Assembly (NCBI GenBank): GCA_016288355.1
Contig: JAEEYY010000001.1
Location: 1-11,491 of the forward strand
DNA: 11,491 bases
Direction of reading: 5' to 3'
DNA from: Synergistes sp.
GTDB taxonomy: Bacteria > Synergistota > Synergistia > Synergistales > Synergistaceae
Below the pieces are notes generated by a model. That model was not told the DNA's origin. It did no database searches and saw only the letters and a list, made by a program, of their open reading frames with translations. Position numbers and translations under genes: made by a program. Positions 1 through 6,868 of this stretch are shown here, piece by piece. Each line of letters begins with the position of its first letter. The first letter of the stretch is position 1.

Positions 1-1192
1 CGCGGATATAGTTTCCGGTAAGCCCCCTGGCATATGAACCGTCGGTCTCCTCCGTGAGTATCAAGCACTCCCTGCCTATCCAGCGGGAGCAGAAAGCTTC
101 GTGCAGTTCGGAAGCCAGCCGCAGCGCCTCTTCGGTGCGGCGGCGCACCGCATGCCCATCCTGCTGCGGCATCGCGGCGGCGTCTGTGCCGGATCGCGGC
201 GAATAGGGGAAGACATGCACTTTGCCAAACTTCTGCCCGCGCACGAACTCAAGGCTGCGGGAAAAAGCCTTTTCGTCTTCCGAGGGAAAGCCGACCATAA
301 GATCTGTGCTTATATGAAGCTCATCTCCCAGTATCGCACGGGCCTGTTCGGCTGTCCTTGCGAAGCCGGCCGCGCGGTAGCCGCGCCTCATCGAAGCAAG
401 CACGCCGTCGTCACCGGACTGCAGCGGCATATGCAGATGTCTGCAGAATGCTTCGCAGTCAGCAAGCTCATGTAGCAGAGCATCTGTCACAGCAAAAGGT
501 TCTATCGAGCCGAAGCGGATACGCTTTATGCCGGGCAGCGACGCTATTTTCCTGACAAGCAGAGGGAGCTCCCGGTACAGCCCTAAATGTACGCCGGTCA
601 GCACTATCTCCGGGCATCCGCCTTCTGTTATGCGGCGCGCTTCGGCGACCGCGTCCTCTATCGGGCGTGATACAGGTCTTCCGCGCACGGAGGGGACTAT
701 GCAGTAGGAGCAGCAGTGAGCGCATCCGTCCTGGACCTTCAGGAACGCGCGCGTATGCAGACGCGGTCTGTCCAGCGACAGCGCGTCCCATTCCGTATTG
801 TTTTTAAGATCGCAGCTTTTGATGAGTGAGGGGCCGCTGCCGACGAGATTTTTTTCTATCAGCTCAGGCAACATATGCTTAAGGCGGTTCCCGACGACTA
901 TGTCGGCGCCGAGCAAAGCGCGTTCTTCTTCCGTCATCTTCTGGGCGTAGCAGCCGCATACGGCTATCAGCGCATCGGGATGTTCGCGGCGCGCCCTTCT
1001 TATCAGCTTGCGGCATTTGCTGTCTGCCGTTGCAGTCACCGTGCAGCTGACTATCACTATCACATCGGGAAGGGCTTTGCGGCGGACGGCGCCTGCCGTT
1101 TCAAGCGCCGCTGCTATCGCTTCGCCTTCATACTGGTTTGTGCGGCAGCCCTGTACGTATATGGAAAATTTAACGCCGTTTAATATCCCCAT
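1..1192 (-). CDS. mtaB: tRNA t6A37 methylthiotransferase MtaB (C-terminus cut by window edge)
   Basis: Radical-SAM enzyme that adds a methylthio group to N6-threonylcarbamoyladenosine at position 37 of tRNAs (ms2t6A). It is cytoplasmic and carries two 4Fe-4S clusters. The gene has no ORF stop in the window, so I translated it by hand: 397 residues are visible of a usual 430-440, and the missing part should be the end of the TRAM domain. The N-terminal UPF0004 domain has GCRTNQYE (Cys16), VSCTVTATAD (Cys50) and CGCYAQ (Cys79/Cys81). The radical-SAM triad is CAHCCSYC (Cys157, Cys161, Cys164), followed by IVPSVRGRPVSR, then IRFGSIEP, HMPLQSGDD and STDLMVGFPSED. The GCxxNQYE form favours MtaB over MiaB or RimO. 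The ATG at 1192 is the only good start after an in-frame stop at 1234, but its GGAG lies directly against the ATG, which is poor spacing. It is the last visible gene of the minus-strand operon, 39 nt after the kinase. Confidence 0.92.
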   Translation of the reverse strand, partial: MGILNGVKFSIYVQGCRTNQYEGEAIAAALETAGAVRRKALPDVIVIVSCTVTATADSKCRKLIRRARREHPDALIAVCGCYAQKMTEEERALLGADIVVGNRLKHMLPELIEKNLVGSGPSLIKSCDLKNNTEWDALSLDRPRLHTRAFLKVQDGCAHCCSYCIVPSVRGRPVSRPIEDAVAEARRITEGGCPEIVLTGVHLGLYRELPLLVRKIASLPGIKRIRFGSIEPFAVTDALLHELADCEAFCRHLHMPLQSGDDGVLASMRRGYRAAGFARTAEQARAILGDELHISTDLMVGFPSEDEKAFSRSLEFVRGQKFGKVHVFPYSPRSGTDAAAMPQQDGHAVRRRTEEALRLASELHEAFCSRWIGRECLILTEETDGSYARGLTGNYIR

Positions 1193-1196
1193 CTCC

Positions 1197-1216
1197 CGGC
1201 GTGCCGAAGCAGGCCG
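1197..1216 (-). promoter_or_regulatory. Stable UUCG-loop hairpin just upstream of the mtaB start
   Basis: On the minus strand CGGCCTGC-TTCG-GCACGCCG folds as an 8-bp stem with one internal C/C mismatch, closed by the very stable C(UUCG)G tetraloop. It ends one base before the GGAG and five bases before the mtaB ATG. No U-run follows, so it is not a normal intrinsic terminator. It may tune mtaB translation or mark an mRNA processing point. The structure is read from the sequence; the role is inferred. Confidence 0.4.
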
Positions 1217-1231
1217 TCTGCGCCCCGTTTC

Positions 1232-2767
1232 TTAAATATTCCTTACCCTGGCGAGGGCCGCGAAAACTTCTTTCATCGGTCCCTCAAGCAGACTCTGGCG
1301 CTCTTCAAATATCTTTTTGTAGATCTCTGCGCTCTTCGGGTCCGTTTCAAAACGACCGCGGAAGGTCACCCACTGCTTCATGGTCTCTTTTATATCCGCA
1401 ATGTCTCCCACAGCGTGCGCGGCAACCGCGACGTCGGCCATAAGCCCGCCTTCGCTTCGCGTCGGGATGTTGTACGTGCCCCCCAGGATATCGGCCTTGA
1501 TCTGCGTCCACAGAGGACTTTTGCTGCCGCCTTCGGTCCCGATTATCTCGTTGAGCGGGATGCCGCATTTTCTGTAGATCTTGATCATCTGGGCGTATTC
1601 GAATGCTATCGCTTCAAGTATCGAACGCCACATCGCGGCGCGGTCGCTGACGCCGAAAAGGCCGGCGAAGACGCCGCATGCCCCCGGCATATCGGGGCCG
1701 GCTCCCTGAAGGTATGGGTAGAAAAGCAGCCCGCGCGAACCCGGCGGCACATCGGCAGCAAGCGTATCCATCTCAGCGTAGAACATCGGGTCTCCGGCTC
1801 TGTCGGCTATGCTGTCGCGGAACCAGCGCAGAGAAAGCCCTCCGGCCCGTATCATGCTCCAGTAGAAGTATGCGTCCGGCAGAGTCCCGGTCGCAAACAT
1901 CATGCCCGGCGCCTCGGTTATTCTCCTGTCGGCTTCTTTTACGGCCACCGCAAATATAGAAGCCGTTCCTGCCACATCGGTGGCCTGCCCCGGTTCGAAG
2001 AGTCCGGACGCAAGAGAGGACTGCATCGTGTCTCCGGCGCCTGCCGCGATCGGTATGCCTGCCGGAAGGCCCATCTTTTCAGCCTCAGAGCGGCAGAGGA
2101 AGCCCACGACATCCCATGGTTTTACTATGCGCGGCAGTATCTCGTCGGGTATGCCGAGCGCTTTCGTCTGTCTGCGCGACCAGTCGCGCTTTTTTGCGTC
2201 ATATCCTATAAGCCAGCCCGACATCGTGGCCCAGTCGAGGAACGCGTCCTTTGCTGAAAGTCCCGCAAGTGTTCCCAGCACAAAGGGACCGTTGTTTACC
2301 ACCTTTACCGCGCTCTTCCGGAAACCGCTGTACCGGTTCAGGAACCAGCGCAGGATCATCGGCGGCATGAATTCGTCGACGATAGCGTTGCCGCTTTCCT
2401 CTATCCATACCGGCTCCACATTTTCACGCACCCACGCCGCTTCTCCGGCCGATCTGCTGTCGAGATAGGGTACGAAGGGGGTCACCGGCTTCCAGTTCTC
2501 ATCTATACCAACGATGCCGCAGATAATGCCGCTTGCGGATATCCCGCGTACTTCCGCCGGGTTTATGCCGGACTTGGCAAGGCATTCCCTGACGCCTTCA
2601 CGTACGTTTTCGACGAAGCCGTTTGCGTCCATCTCGGCCCAGCCCGGGCGCGGGTAGGATATCCTGTTCTCACGGTAGGCTTCCGCGACGCGCGCGGAAT
2701 CTATACTGTACAGCGCGGTCTTGGTCCCCATCGTGCCGCAGTCGAACGCGATATAATACTTTCCCAT
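1232..2767 (-). CDS. FGGY-family carbohydrate kinase (xylulokinase-like), substrate unknown
   Basis: ATP-dependent cytoplasmic kinase of the FGGY sugar/polyol family, 511 residues, the usual length. Visible motifs are the N-terminal phosphate loop FDCGTMGTK (residues 8-16), the catalytic aspartate in AAGAGD (Asp246) that deprotonates the sugar hydroxyl, the second phosphate motif DVAGTAS (264-270), and the C-terminal FGGY signature from Gly413 to Gly429 (GGSKSPLW, then Gln422 and Asp426). The middle segment (WLIGYDAKKRDWS) resembles xylulokinases, but sugar specificity cannot be read with confidence. The frame is open 18 codons upstream. I chose the ATG at 2767 because homologous kinases begin with this MGKYYIAFD segment and AGAGGA lies 9 nt before it. 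The start is 5 nt after the stop of the Ntn-hydrolase gene, so the two are probably translationally coupled. No transporter or isomerase is seen beside it. Confidence 0.88.
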   Translation of the reverse strand: MGKYYIAFDCGTMGTKTALYSIDSARVAEAYRENRISYPRPGWAEMDANGFVENVREGVRECLAKSGINPAEVRGISASGIICGIVGIDENWKPVTPFVPYLDSRSAGEAAWVRENVEPVWIEESGNAIVDEFMPPMILRWFLNRYSGFRKSAVKVVNNGPFVLGTLAGLSAKDAFLDWATMSGWLIGYDAKKRDWSRRQTKALGIPDEILPRIVKPWDVVGFLCRSEAEKMGLPAGIPIAAGAGDTMQSSLASGLFEPGQATDVAGTASIFAVAVKEADRRITEAPGMMFATGTLPDAYFYWSMIRAGGLSLRWFRDSIADRAGDPMFYAEMDTLAADVPPGSRGLLFYPYLQGAGPDMPGACGVFAGLFGVSDRAAMWRSILEAIAFEYAQMIKIYRKCGIPLNEIIGTEGGSKSPLWTQIKADILGGTYNIPTRSEGGLMADVAVAAHAVGDIADIKETMKQWVTFRGRFETDPKSAEIYKKIFEERQSLLEGPMKEVFAALARVRNI

Positions 2768-2772
2768 GACGT

Positions 2773-3870
2773 TTAATCCTCTCTCGGCCTGAGAATCTCT
2801 TTCATATCGATGGCGGTCCATTCCTGCTCATCAGGTATCTTGAACCACAGCTCATATCTTTCGGGCACGGCTACGAGCTGATAGAGCGTCAGGTCGGTAG
2901 TGGCTCCCAGATCGTCTATCCTGGTATCCATGATGTTTTTCATTACCGTTTCGTTTATCGTGCCCTTGAAGTGCTTGGCCAGATTGAGCAGGTTGGTGCG
3001 TCTTGTGCGGGTCAGCCAGTATTTCCTGTCGTCGGGACGCGGCAGCCCCCATGAGAATTCGGTGAAATGATTTGTAAGAACGGTAAGCCCCGGACGCGAA
3101 TGCGAAAGACGCAGCTTCACGTCGAAGACCGGCCATTCGAAACAGCGGGCCGTCTGCCCGTCAGCGACTCCGACGATATATGCGAAATTGGCTCTTGTGG
3201 TCTGGAACGCGCTTTCTATCTCGTCGAGAGTCGAACAGTCGAGCATGAAGCCGAGCAGCTCGGCTATGGCCGGGATACGGCTGTCATACCACAGCGCCCC
3301 CCCGGACGGCATACCGTTGTTAAGTTCGAGGAAAAGTCCCTTTTCGTTCATCGCGTTCACCGCGTAGATCTCTCCGGCATAGCCTATCGTGGCAACGGAA
3401 AGTGAACCGTCCGCCGGATGGAAGGCGGCCATGGTCAGGTCGCCGCTGAGCTCTTTGAACCATGGGAGATAATCGTAGTTGCGCCCGTAGACAAGAGGCC
3501 CGGCGGAATAGTCTCCCCATACCGCTATCCCGGAGCACTGCGGCGGAAGAAGGCACTCGGCGGCTATGACTTCTATGGCGTTCACGATCCGCAGTTCCTC
3601 GGCGGAAAGACCGGAGGTCTCCGCCATTCCGCGCATCAGTTCCTTGAATCTGAACGGGTAGTTTGCGATAAATTTATCGGCTGTCTGCTGTATGAGCTGC
3701 GGATCCGGAGCTGTGTTCAGAAACTTTTCCGCGGCTTTATCATACATGTCGCGCAATTCTCCGGCGGCCAGCGCTCCGTACTGGCGCCCCATATCACGCC
3801 AGGTGCCGCTGAGATCCAGTATATTAAGTCTGCCTTTTTTTATCTTAGAGCCGTTTTCAAAAGTTTCCAT
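2773..3870 (-). CDS. C45-type Ntn-hydrolase (acyltransferase/amidohydrolase fold)
   Basis: 365-residue protein of the peptidase C45 / penicillin acyltransferase-like Ntn-hydrolase group, which cleave or transfer acyl groups on amide bonds. The group is made as a precursor that cuts itself before a cysteine, which then becomes the N-terminal nucleophile. Here the likely nucleophile is Cys112 in PPQCSGIAVWG. It is followed at the expected distance by YGRNYDY (128-134), the family's GRNxD-type motif, and later by TNHF (266-269). The alpha part (1-111) is mostly helical, and AGELRDMY and LMRGMAETSGLS fit family patterns. There is no signal peptide or membrane segment, so it should act in the cytoplasm. 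The ATG at 3870 has a strong AGGAGG 7 nt upstream. It is the first gene of the operon with the FGGY kinase. The substrate is unknown. Bile-salt or penicillin-V hydrolases share the fold, but their nucleophile Cys is at the extreme N-terminus, unlike here. Confidence 0.82.
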   Translation of the reverse strand: METFENGSKIKKGRLNILDLSGTWRDMGRQYGALAAGELRDMYDKAAEKFLNTAPDPQLIQQTADKFIANYPFRFKELMRGMAETSGLSAEELRIVNAIEVIAAECLLPPQCSGIAVWGDYSAGPLVYGRNYDYLPWFKELSGDLTMAAFHPADGSLSVATIGYAGEIYAVNAMNEKGLFLELNNGMPSGGALWYDSRIPAIAELLGFMLDCSTLDEIESAFQTTRANFAYIVGVADGQTARCFEWPVFDVKLRLSHSRPGLTVLTNHFTEFSWGLPRPDDRKYWLTRTRRTNLLNLAKHFKGTINETVMKNIMDTRIDDLGATTDLTLYQLVAVPERYELWFKIPDEQEWTAIDMKEILRPRED

Positions 3871-3877
3871 CGCATAG

Positions 3878-3883
3878 CCTCCT
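3878..3883 (-). promoter_or_regulatory. Ribosome binding site AGGAGG for the Ntn-hydrolase
   Basis: A perfect AGGAGG on the minus strand, 7 nt before the ATG at 3870. It fixes this start and rejects the overlapping out-of-frame ATG between them. Confidence 0.8.
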
Positions 3884-3904
3884 ATAGGCGCCTCTCGTGC
3901 TATT

Positions 3905-3910
3905 ATTATA
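3905..3910 (-). promoter_or_regulatory. Candidate -10 box (TATAAT) for the Ntn-hydrolase/kinase operon
   Basis: A perfect TATAAT on the minus strand inside the 87-bp divergent region (3871-3957). It would start transcription near 3898 and give a leader of about 28 nt. No convincing -35 hexamer lies 16-18 bp upstream, so the call rests on the -10 match, its position and the AT-rich setting within GC-rich DNA. Confidence 0.4.
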
Positions 3911-3946
3911 CACGCGCGGCAGTCATTTTATTATTATCACAGGAAC

Positions 3947-3950
3947 GGAG
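3947..3950 (+). promoter_or_regulatory. Ribosome binding site for rsmG
   Basis: GGAG lies 7 nt before the ATG at 3958 and decides this start over the long upstream open frame. Confidence 0.6.
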
Positions 3951-3957
3951 AAGTTTT

Positions 3958-4659
3958 ATGGCAAAAAGCATCGACGCCGGAGAAACAGAAAAAATAATTT
4001 CCGATAATGAAGAAAAATTAAGGCAGTATGTTTCGCTGCTTATAAAAGCAAATGAGCTTGCGCGTCTTACGGGGCCCTCCGACGAGGAGACGCTGTGGAA
4101 CTCTCATATAATCGACTGTGCGTACGCGCTGCCTCTTCTGCGGGATCAGCGCAGCGTGATCGACGTCGGCACCGGAGGCGGCCTGCCGGGCATCGTGTGG
4201 GCGATATGCAGGAAGGATATCAGGATAACGCTGCTTGACAGCATCGCGCGCAAATGCGCCCAGGTGAAGCGTATCGCGGATCTGCTCGGCCTCGCGAACG
4301 TAACGGTGGAGTGCTGCCGCTCAGAGGATTATGCGAAAAAAAACGGCGGCAGGTTCGACGCGGCGGCCGCGCGTGCGGTCTGCTCCGCCGGGATGCTTGC
4401 GGAATACCTGATGCCGCTTGTGAAGGTAAAAGGGCGGCTTATCGCGTTCAAGGGGCCCAGAGCCACTGAGGAGCTTGAAGCAGTTCACGGAAGGTGGGAC
4501 AGGCTCGGTCTCTCTTCTCCGGAGATCATAAGCTATAAACTTTCCGGTATGGACAGATATTTTGTGCTGTGGAATAAGACCGCGCCTACTCCGAAAGGGT
4601 ATCCGAGACGTCCGGGAATGGCTGAGAAATTCCCGTGGTATACGGCCGGCAAAAAATAA
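3958..4659 (+). CDS. rsmG: 16S rRNA (guanine527-N7)-methyltransferase RsmG
   Basis: SAM-dependent methyltransferase that makes m7G527 in the 530 loop of 16S rRNA; in other bacteria its loss gives low-level streptomycin resistance. 233 residues, typical length. Visible features are the N-terminal helical part with KANELARLTG (30-39) and HIIDCAYALP (50-59), the SAM-binding glycine loop IDVGTGGGLPG (68-78), LLDSIARKC (92-100) as the acidic strand end that binds SAM, FDAAAARAV (133-141), AFKGP (163-167), and the RsmG C-terminal signature TPKGYPRRPGMAEKFP (211-226). The frame is open far upstream to 3418, but that part is antisense to the Ntn-hydrolase. The ATG at 3958 has GGAG 7 nt upstream, and the protein starts where the family starts. 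It is a single-gene unit, divergent from the hydrolase and convergent with cobD. It is not beside mnmG or parAB, where rsmG often lies. Confidence 0.95.
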   Translation: MAKSIDAGETEKIISDNEEKLRQYVSLLIKANELARLTGPSDEETLWNSHIIDCAYALPLLRDQRSVIDVGTGGGLPGIVWAICRKDIRITLLDSIARKCAQVKRIADLLGLANVTVECCRSEDYAKKNGGRFDAAAARAVCSAGMLAEYLMPLVKVKGRLIAFKGPRATEELEAVHGRWDRLGLSSPEIISYKLSGMDRYFVLWNKTAPTPKGYPRRPGMAEKFPWYTAGKK

Positions 4660-4687
4660 AAGCCGGTATATCCGTGTGAAAGCTTTC

Positions 4688-5722
4688 TTATTTCCCGCTC
4701 GTTCGGCAGGAATTACAGTACTCTCTTACAGCCGACACAAGTATATCGTTTTCGCGCCCGCTTCTTGCCGCTATCCTGACGAAGCGCCCGTCAAGCCCCG
4801 GGAAGTTGCGCGTGTGGCGCACGACGCAGCCGCGTTCGAGCAGAAAGCGTATAAATCCTTCGTCGTCCCCGACCTTTGCCAGAAAGAAATTGACCGAGGT
4901 CGGCAGCGTCTCAAGACCTGCCGCGGCCAATGCATCCCTGAAGCGCGGTATCTCGCGGGAGTAATATTTTTTAGTGCGTTCGATAAGTCCGGCGTCCGAC
5001 GCGAAGAATGCCGCTGCCTCCTGCGCAAACCCGCTTACGCTCCAGCTCGGCTGCCTCAGCTTAAGAGATGCCATGGCCCTTTCGTCTGCAAGCACGCAGC
5101 CGGCCCTCGCGCCGCAGATATCATAGATCTTTGTGAGAGAACGCAGCCTGATGATGTTGCGCCGCGGCGAGAAGGGCAGCAGTTCCTCCTCCGTCCAGAT
5201 AAAATCACGGTATGCCTCTTCTATTACGAAGGTGACGTCCGGATAGGCCTCTGCGGTGCGGTATATTTCCGAGTCGCTGATAAAAGCGCCGGTCGGGTTG
5301 CAGGGGTTGCAGATCCATACCGTGCTTCCGTCTGCGAAAGACGCTTCCCCAAAGCCTGATATATTGCGCGGTCTCGCACCGAATGCGGAAAGAGCCCGAA
5401 GGTATTCGCCGTATGCCGGCTGGAGTATGTAGTTTTCACGTCCGGCAGCGTAAGAGGCTATTATATATATAGCTTCGTTGGAACCGCTGGTTATCAGGAT
5501 ATTTTCTTTTTCCGCGCCGTACTTTACGGAAAGGATCCCTCGCAGCCTGACGCAGTCGTCGTCGGGGTAATCCTCCGTTATGCTGCGCAGGTCCGGGCAG
5601 AACCCCTCCCTTTGCGGCACGGCGTTGATATTGGTGCTGAAATCATAGATCTTTTCCGGCGGAGTGACGCCGAAGAGTTCATACAGCTTCAGCGGGTTTG
5701 CGCCGTGCAGTCTGAACTCCAC
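4688..5722 (-). CDS. cobD: Threonine-phosphate decarboxylase CobD (PLP enzyme, fold type I)
   Basis: PLP enzyme expected to decarboxylate L-threonine O-3-phosphate to (R)-1-amino-2-propanol O-2-phosphate, the linker that CbiB joins to adenosylcobyric acid. 344 residues from a GTG start at 5722, chosen because AGGAGG lies 8 nt upstream and the family N-terminus (RLHGANPLKLYELFG, then DFSTNINA) begins right there. An ATG 14 codons earlier would overlap cbiB and adds nothing. Motifs are SGSNEAI (79-85), the NPCNPTG loop (139-145), IEEAY (167-171), Lys198 in RSLTKIYDICGARAG as the PLP Schiff-base lysine, and Arg319 near the C-terminus (RIAARSG), matching the carboxylate-binding arginine. One oddity is that the usual Asp of DEAY is Glu168 here. 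HisC is the close alternative on sequence alone. The 2-nt spacing after cbiB makes CobD much more likely. Confidence 0.85.
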   Translation of the reverse strand: MEFRLHGANPLKLYELFGVTPPEKIYDFSTNINAVPQREGFCPDLRSITEDYPDDDCVRLRGILSVKYGAEKENILITSGSNEAIYIIASYAAGRENYILQPAYGEYLRALSAFGARPRNISGFGEASFADGSTVWICNPCNPTGAFISDSEIYRTAEAYPDVTFVIEEAYRDFIWTEEELLPFSPRRNIIRLRSLTKIYDICGARAGCVLADERAMASLKLRQPSWSVSGFAQEAAAFFASDAGLIERTKKYYSREIPRFRDALAAAGLETLPTSVNFFLAKVGDDEGFIRFLLERGCVVRHTRNFPGLDGRFVRIAARSGRENDILVSAVREYCNSCRTSGK

Positions 5723-5724
5723 TA

Positions 5725-6669
5725 TCAGCCCCTCCTCAGCAGAATCAGTATCGCCGCGGCGCATACCGCAACAGAGAGGTTAAGGATGTGGTGCGCGCGC
5801 GTTATATCGTTCGGCTCGGGGCCGCGGGTATCGTCGCCTAAAAAAGGACGGGGCTCCCACTGGCCGTCGTAAAAAGCGCCGCCTCCGAGACGGATGCCCA
5901 GCAGCCCGGCAAAGACGCTTTCGGCATGCGCGCTGTTTGGGCTTTTGTGCTTCAGCCTGTCGCGCAGAAAGATCTTCCATGCGTGCCTGTAGTCCATACC
6001 GGCGGCGGCGCCTGCCGCCACGGCCGCCGCCGCGCCTAAGCGCGCGGGGATGAAGTTCATCATGTCGTCCAGTTTTGCCGCGGCAAAGCCGAAATCATGA
6101 TATCGCTCGTCGTCGTAGCCCACCATGGAGTCCATCGTATTTGAAGCCTTGAATATCCAGGCAAAAAGCGGCGCCTGCCCGAAATAACCGCCGACGCAGG
6201 CCCAGAAGAGCACGGATACGACGCCGTCTACATAGCTTTCCGCTATCGTTTCGACGCAGGCGCGTATCACCCCGGCCTCGTCCAGACGATTTGTGTCGCG
6301 GCCGACTATCCTGCCGACGGATAAGCGCGCGGCTGTAAGGTCGCCGGCGGCAAGCGCCTTTGCCACCGGGAGCGACTCGTCTTTGAGCGATTTGAACGCT
6401 ATGGCCGAGTAAAGCAGATAGAGCTCAATCGCTCGACGCAGAAGAAAGCCCGCTGCCCCTGCCGCGTACAGCAGCGCAAATACGGCTGCAGCCGCAGTAA
6501 CGATGACCGCGGCGCAGAATATAAAGCCGTTTATTTTTGCATCCGTGCCGCGCGAATAAAGTTTTTTCTCGTAATATGAGATCAGACGCCCGATCAGGAC
6601 CACCGGATGAGGCAGACATTTCGGGTCGCCGAATATCGAATCAAGAAGCAGCGCAGCCAGAATATACAA
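5725..6669 (-). CDS. cbiB: Adenosylcobinamide-phosphate synthase CbiB (integral membrane)
   Basis: Inner-membrane enzyme of cobalamin synthesis that amidates adenosylcobyric acid with aminopropanol phosphate (the CobD product) to give adenosylcobinamide phosphate. 314 residues, normal for CbiB/CobD-type synthases. Motifs are LLDSIFGDP (8-16), HPVVLIGRLI (21-30), VGRDTNRLDE (122-131), ETIAESYVDGVV (140-151), KASNTMDSMVGY (174-185), DDMMNFIPARL (201-211), SPNSAHAES (243-251) and GIRLGGGAFYDG (258-269). Hydrophobic stretches at about 47-75, 148-172, 207-224 and 295-312 fit membrane helices. The start is TTG at 6669, supported by a perfect AGGAGG 7 nt upstream. It is the first gene of a two-gene unit with cobD. 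No other cobalamin gene is visible. I looked for a cobalamin riboswitch upstream and saw no B12-box. Confidence 0.93.
   Translation of the reverse strand: MYILAALLLDSIFGDPKCLPHPVVLIGRLISYYEKKLYSRGTDAKINGFIFCAAVIVTAAAAVFALLYAAGAAGFLLRRAIELYLLYSAIAFKSLKDESLPVAKALAAGDLTAARLSVGRIVGRDTNRLDEAGVIRACVETIAESYVDGVVSVLFWACVGGYFGQAPLFAWIFKASNTMDSMVGYDDERYHDFGFAAAKLDDMMNFIPARLGAAAAVAAGAAAGMDYRHAWKIFLRDRLKHKSPNSAHAESVFAGLLGIRLGGGAFYDGQWEPRPFLGDDTRGPEPNDITRAHHILNLSVAVCAAAILILLRRG
5731..5736 (-). promoter_or_regulatory. Ribosome binding site AGGAGG for cobD, inside the cbiB 3' end
   Basis: AGGAGG encodes the two arginines near the CbiB C-terminus and sits 8 nt before the cobD GTG at 5722. It supports the GTG start and coupled translation of cbiB and cobD. 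Confidence 0.75.
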
Positions 6670-6676
6670 GGGACTT

Positions 6677-6682
6677 CCTCCT
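6677..6682 (-). promoter_or_regulatory. Ribosome binding site AGGAGG for cbiB (TTG start)
   Basis: A perfect AGGAGG 7 nt before the TTG at 6669. It is the main reason for accepting a TTG start, and the CbiB N-terminal motif follows at once. Confidence 0.75.
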
Positions 6683-6716
6683 CTTTGGCAGAGAGTACCT
6701 GATTATTTTACAACGA

Positions 6717-6728
6717 ACGGCACGCCGT
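6717..6728. promoter_or_regulatory. Short palindrome in the cbiB/transketolase divergent region
   Basis: ACGGC-AC-GCCGT is a perfect inverted repeat. An overlapping one, GCACG-C-CGTGC, sits at 6720-6730. On the minus strand it lies 6 nt upstream of a possible TAAAAT -10 box (6705-6710) for cbiB, a usual place for an operator. No -35 is convincing, so the site is only a candidate. Confidence 0.25.
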
Positions 6729-6816
6729 GCGACAGTCTGTTGTGATGCTTAATTCATAAAAGAGCAATGAGTTTAAAATGCGCACAGTTATACGATTTGG
6801 CTGTAAAATTATGCGG

Positions 6817-6828
6817 GGAAGATCTTCC
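6817..6828. promoter_or_regulatory. 12-bp perfect palindrome in the transketolase leader
   Basis: GGAAGATCTTCC is a complete 12-bp palindrome, 40 bp before the transketolase ATG. It could be a regulator site. With no loop it is a poor RNA hairpin. The rest of the 199-bp gap (6670-6868) holds AT-rich DNA with two TAAAAT copies (6774-6779 runs TAAAAT, and 6804-6809), but no promoter I can defend. Confidence 0.25.
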
Positions 6829-6868
6829 TTCCGGATAGTCTTTGTGAGATTGAGAGGCGTTTTTCTGA

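Noticed and set aside
3418..3957. Long upstream extension of the rsmG frame to 3418.
   Set aside because: It is antisense to the Ntn-hydrolase. The ribosome site and the family N-terminus both place the start at 3958.
4637..4673. Possible bidirectional terminator between rsmG and cobD (CCGGC, 11-nt A-rich loop, GCCGG).
   Set aside because: The stem is only 5 bp, extendable only with a 3-nt bulge, and has no T-run on either side. It overlaps the rsmG end and is too weak to call.
4688..5722. Histidinol-phosphate aminotransferase (HisC) as the identity of cobD.
   Set aside because: The fold is shared, but the N-terminal HGANPLKLYELFG/DFSTNIN pattern and the 2-nt spacing after cbiB favour CobD.
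6670..6868. Cobalamin riboswitch before cbiB.
   Set aside because: Read on the minus strand, I found no B12-box-like sequence or long paired leader. The apparent leader from the nearest -10-like box would be only about 30 nt.
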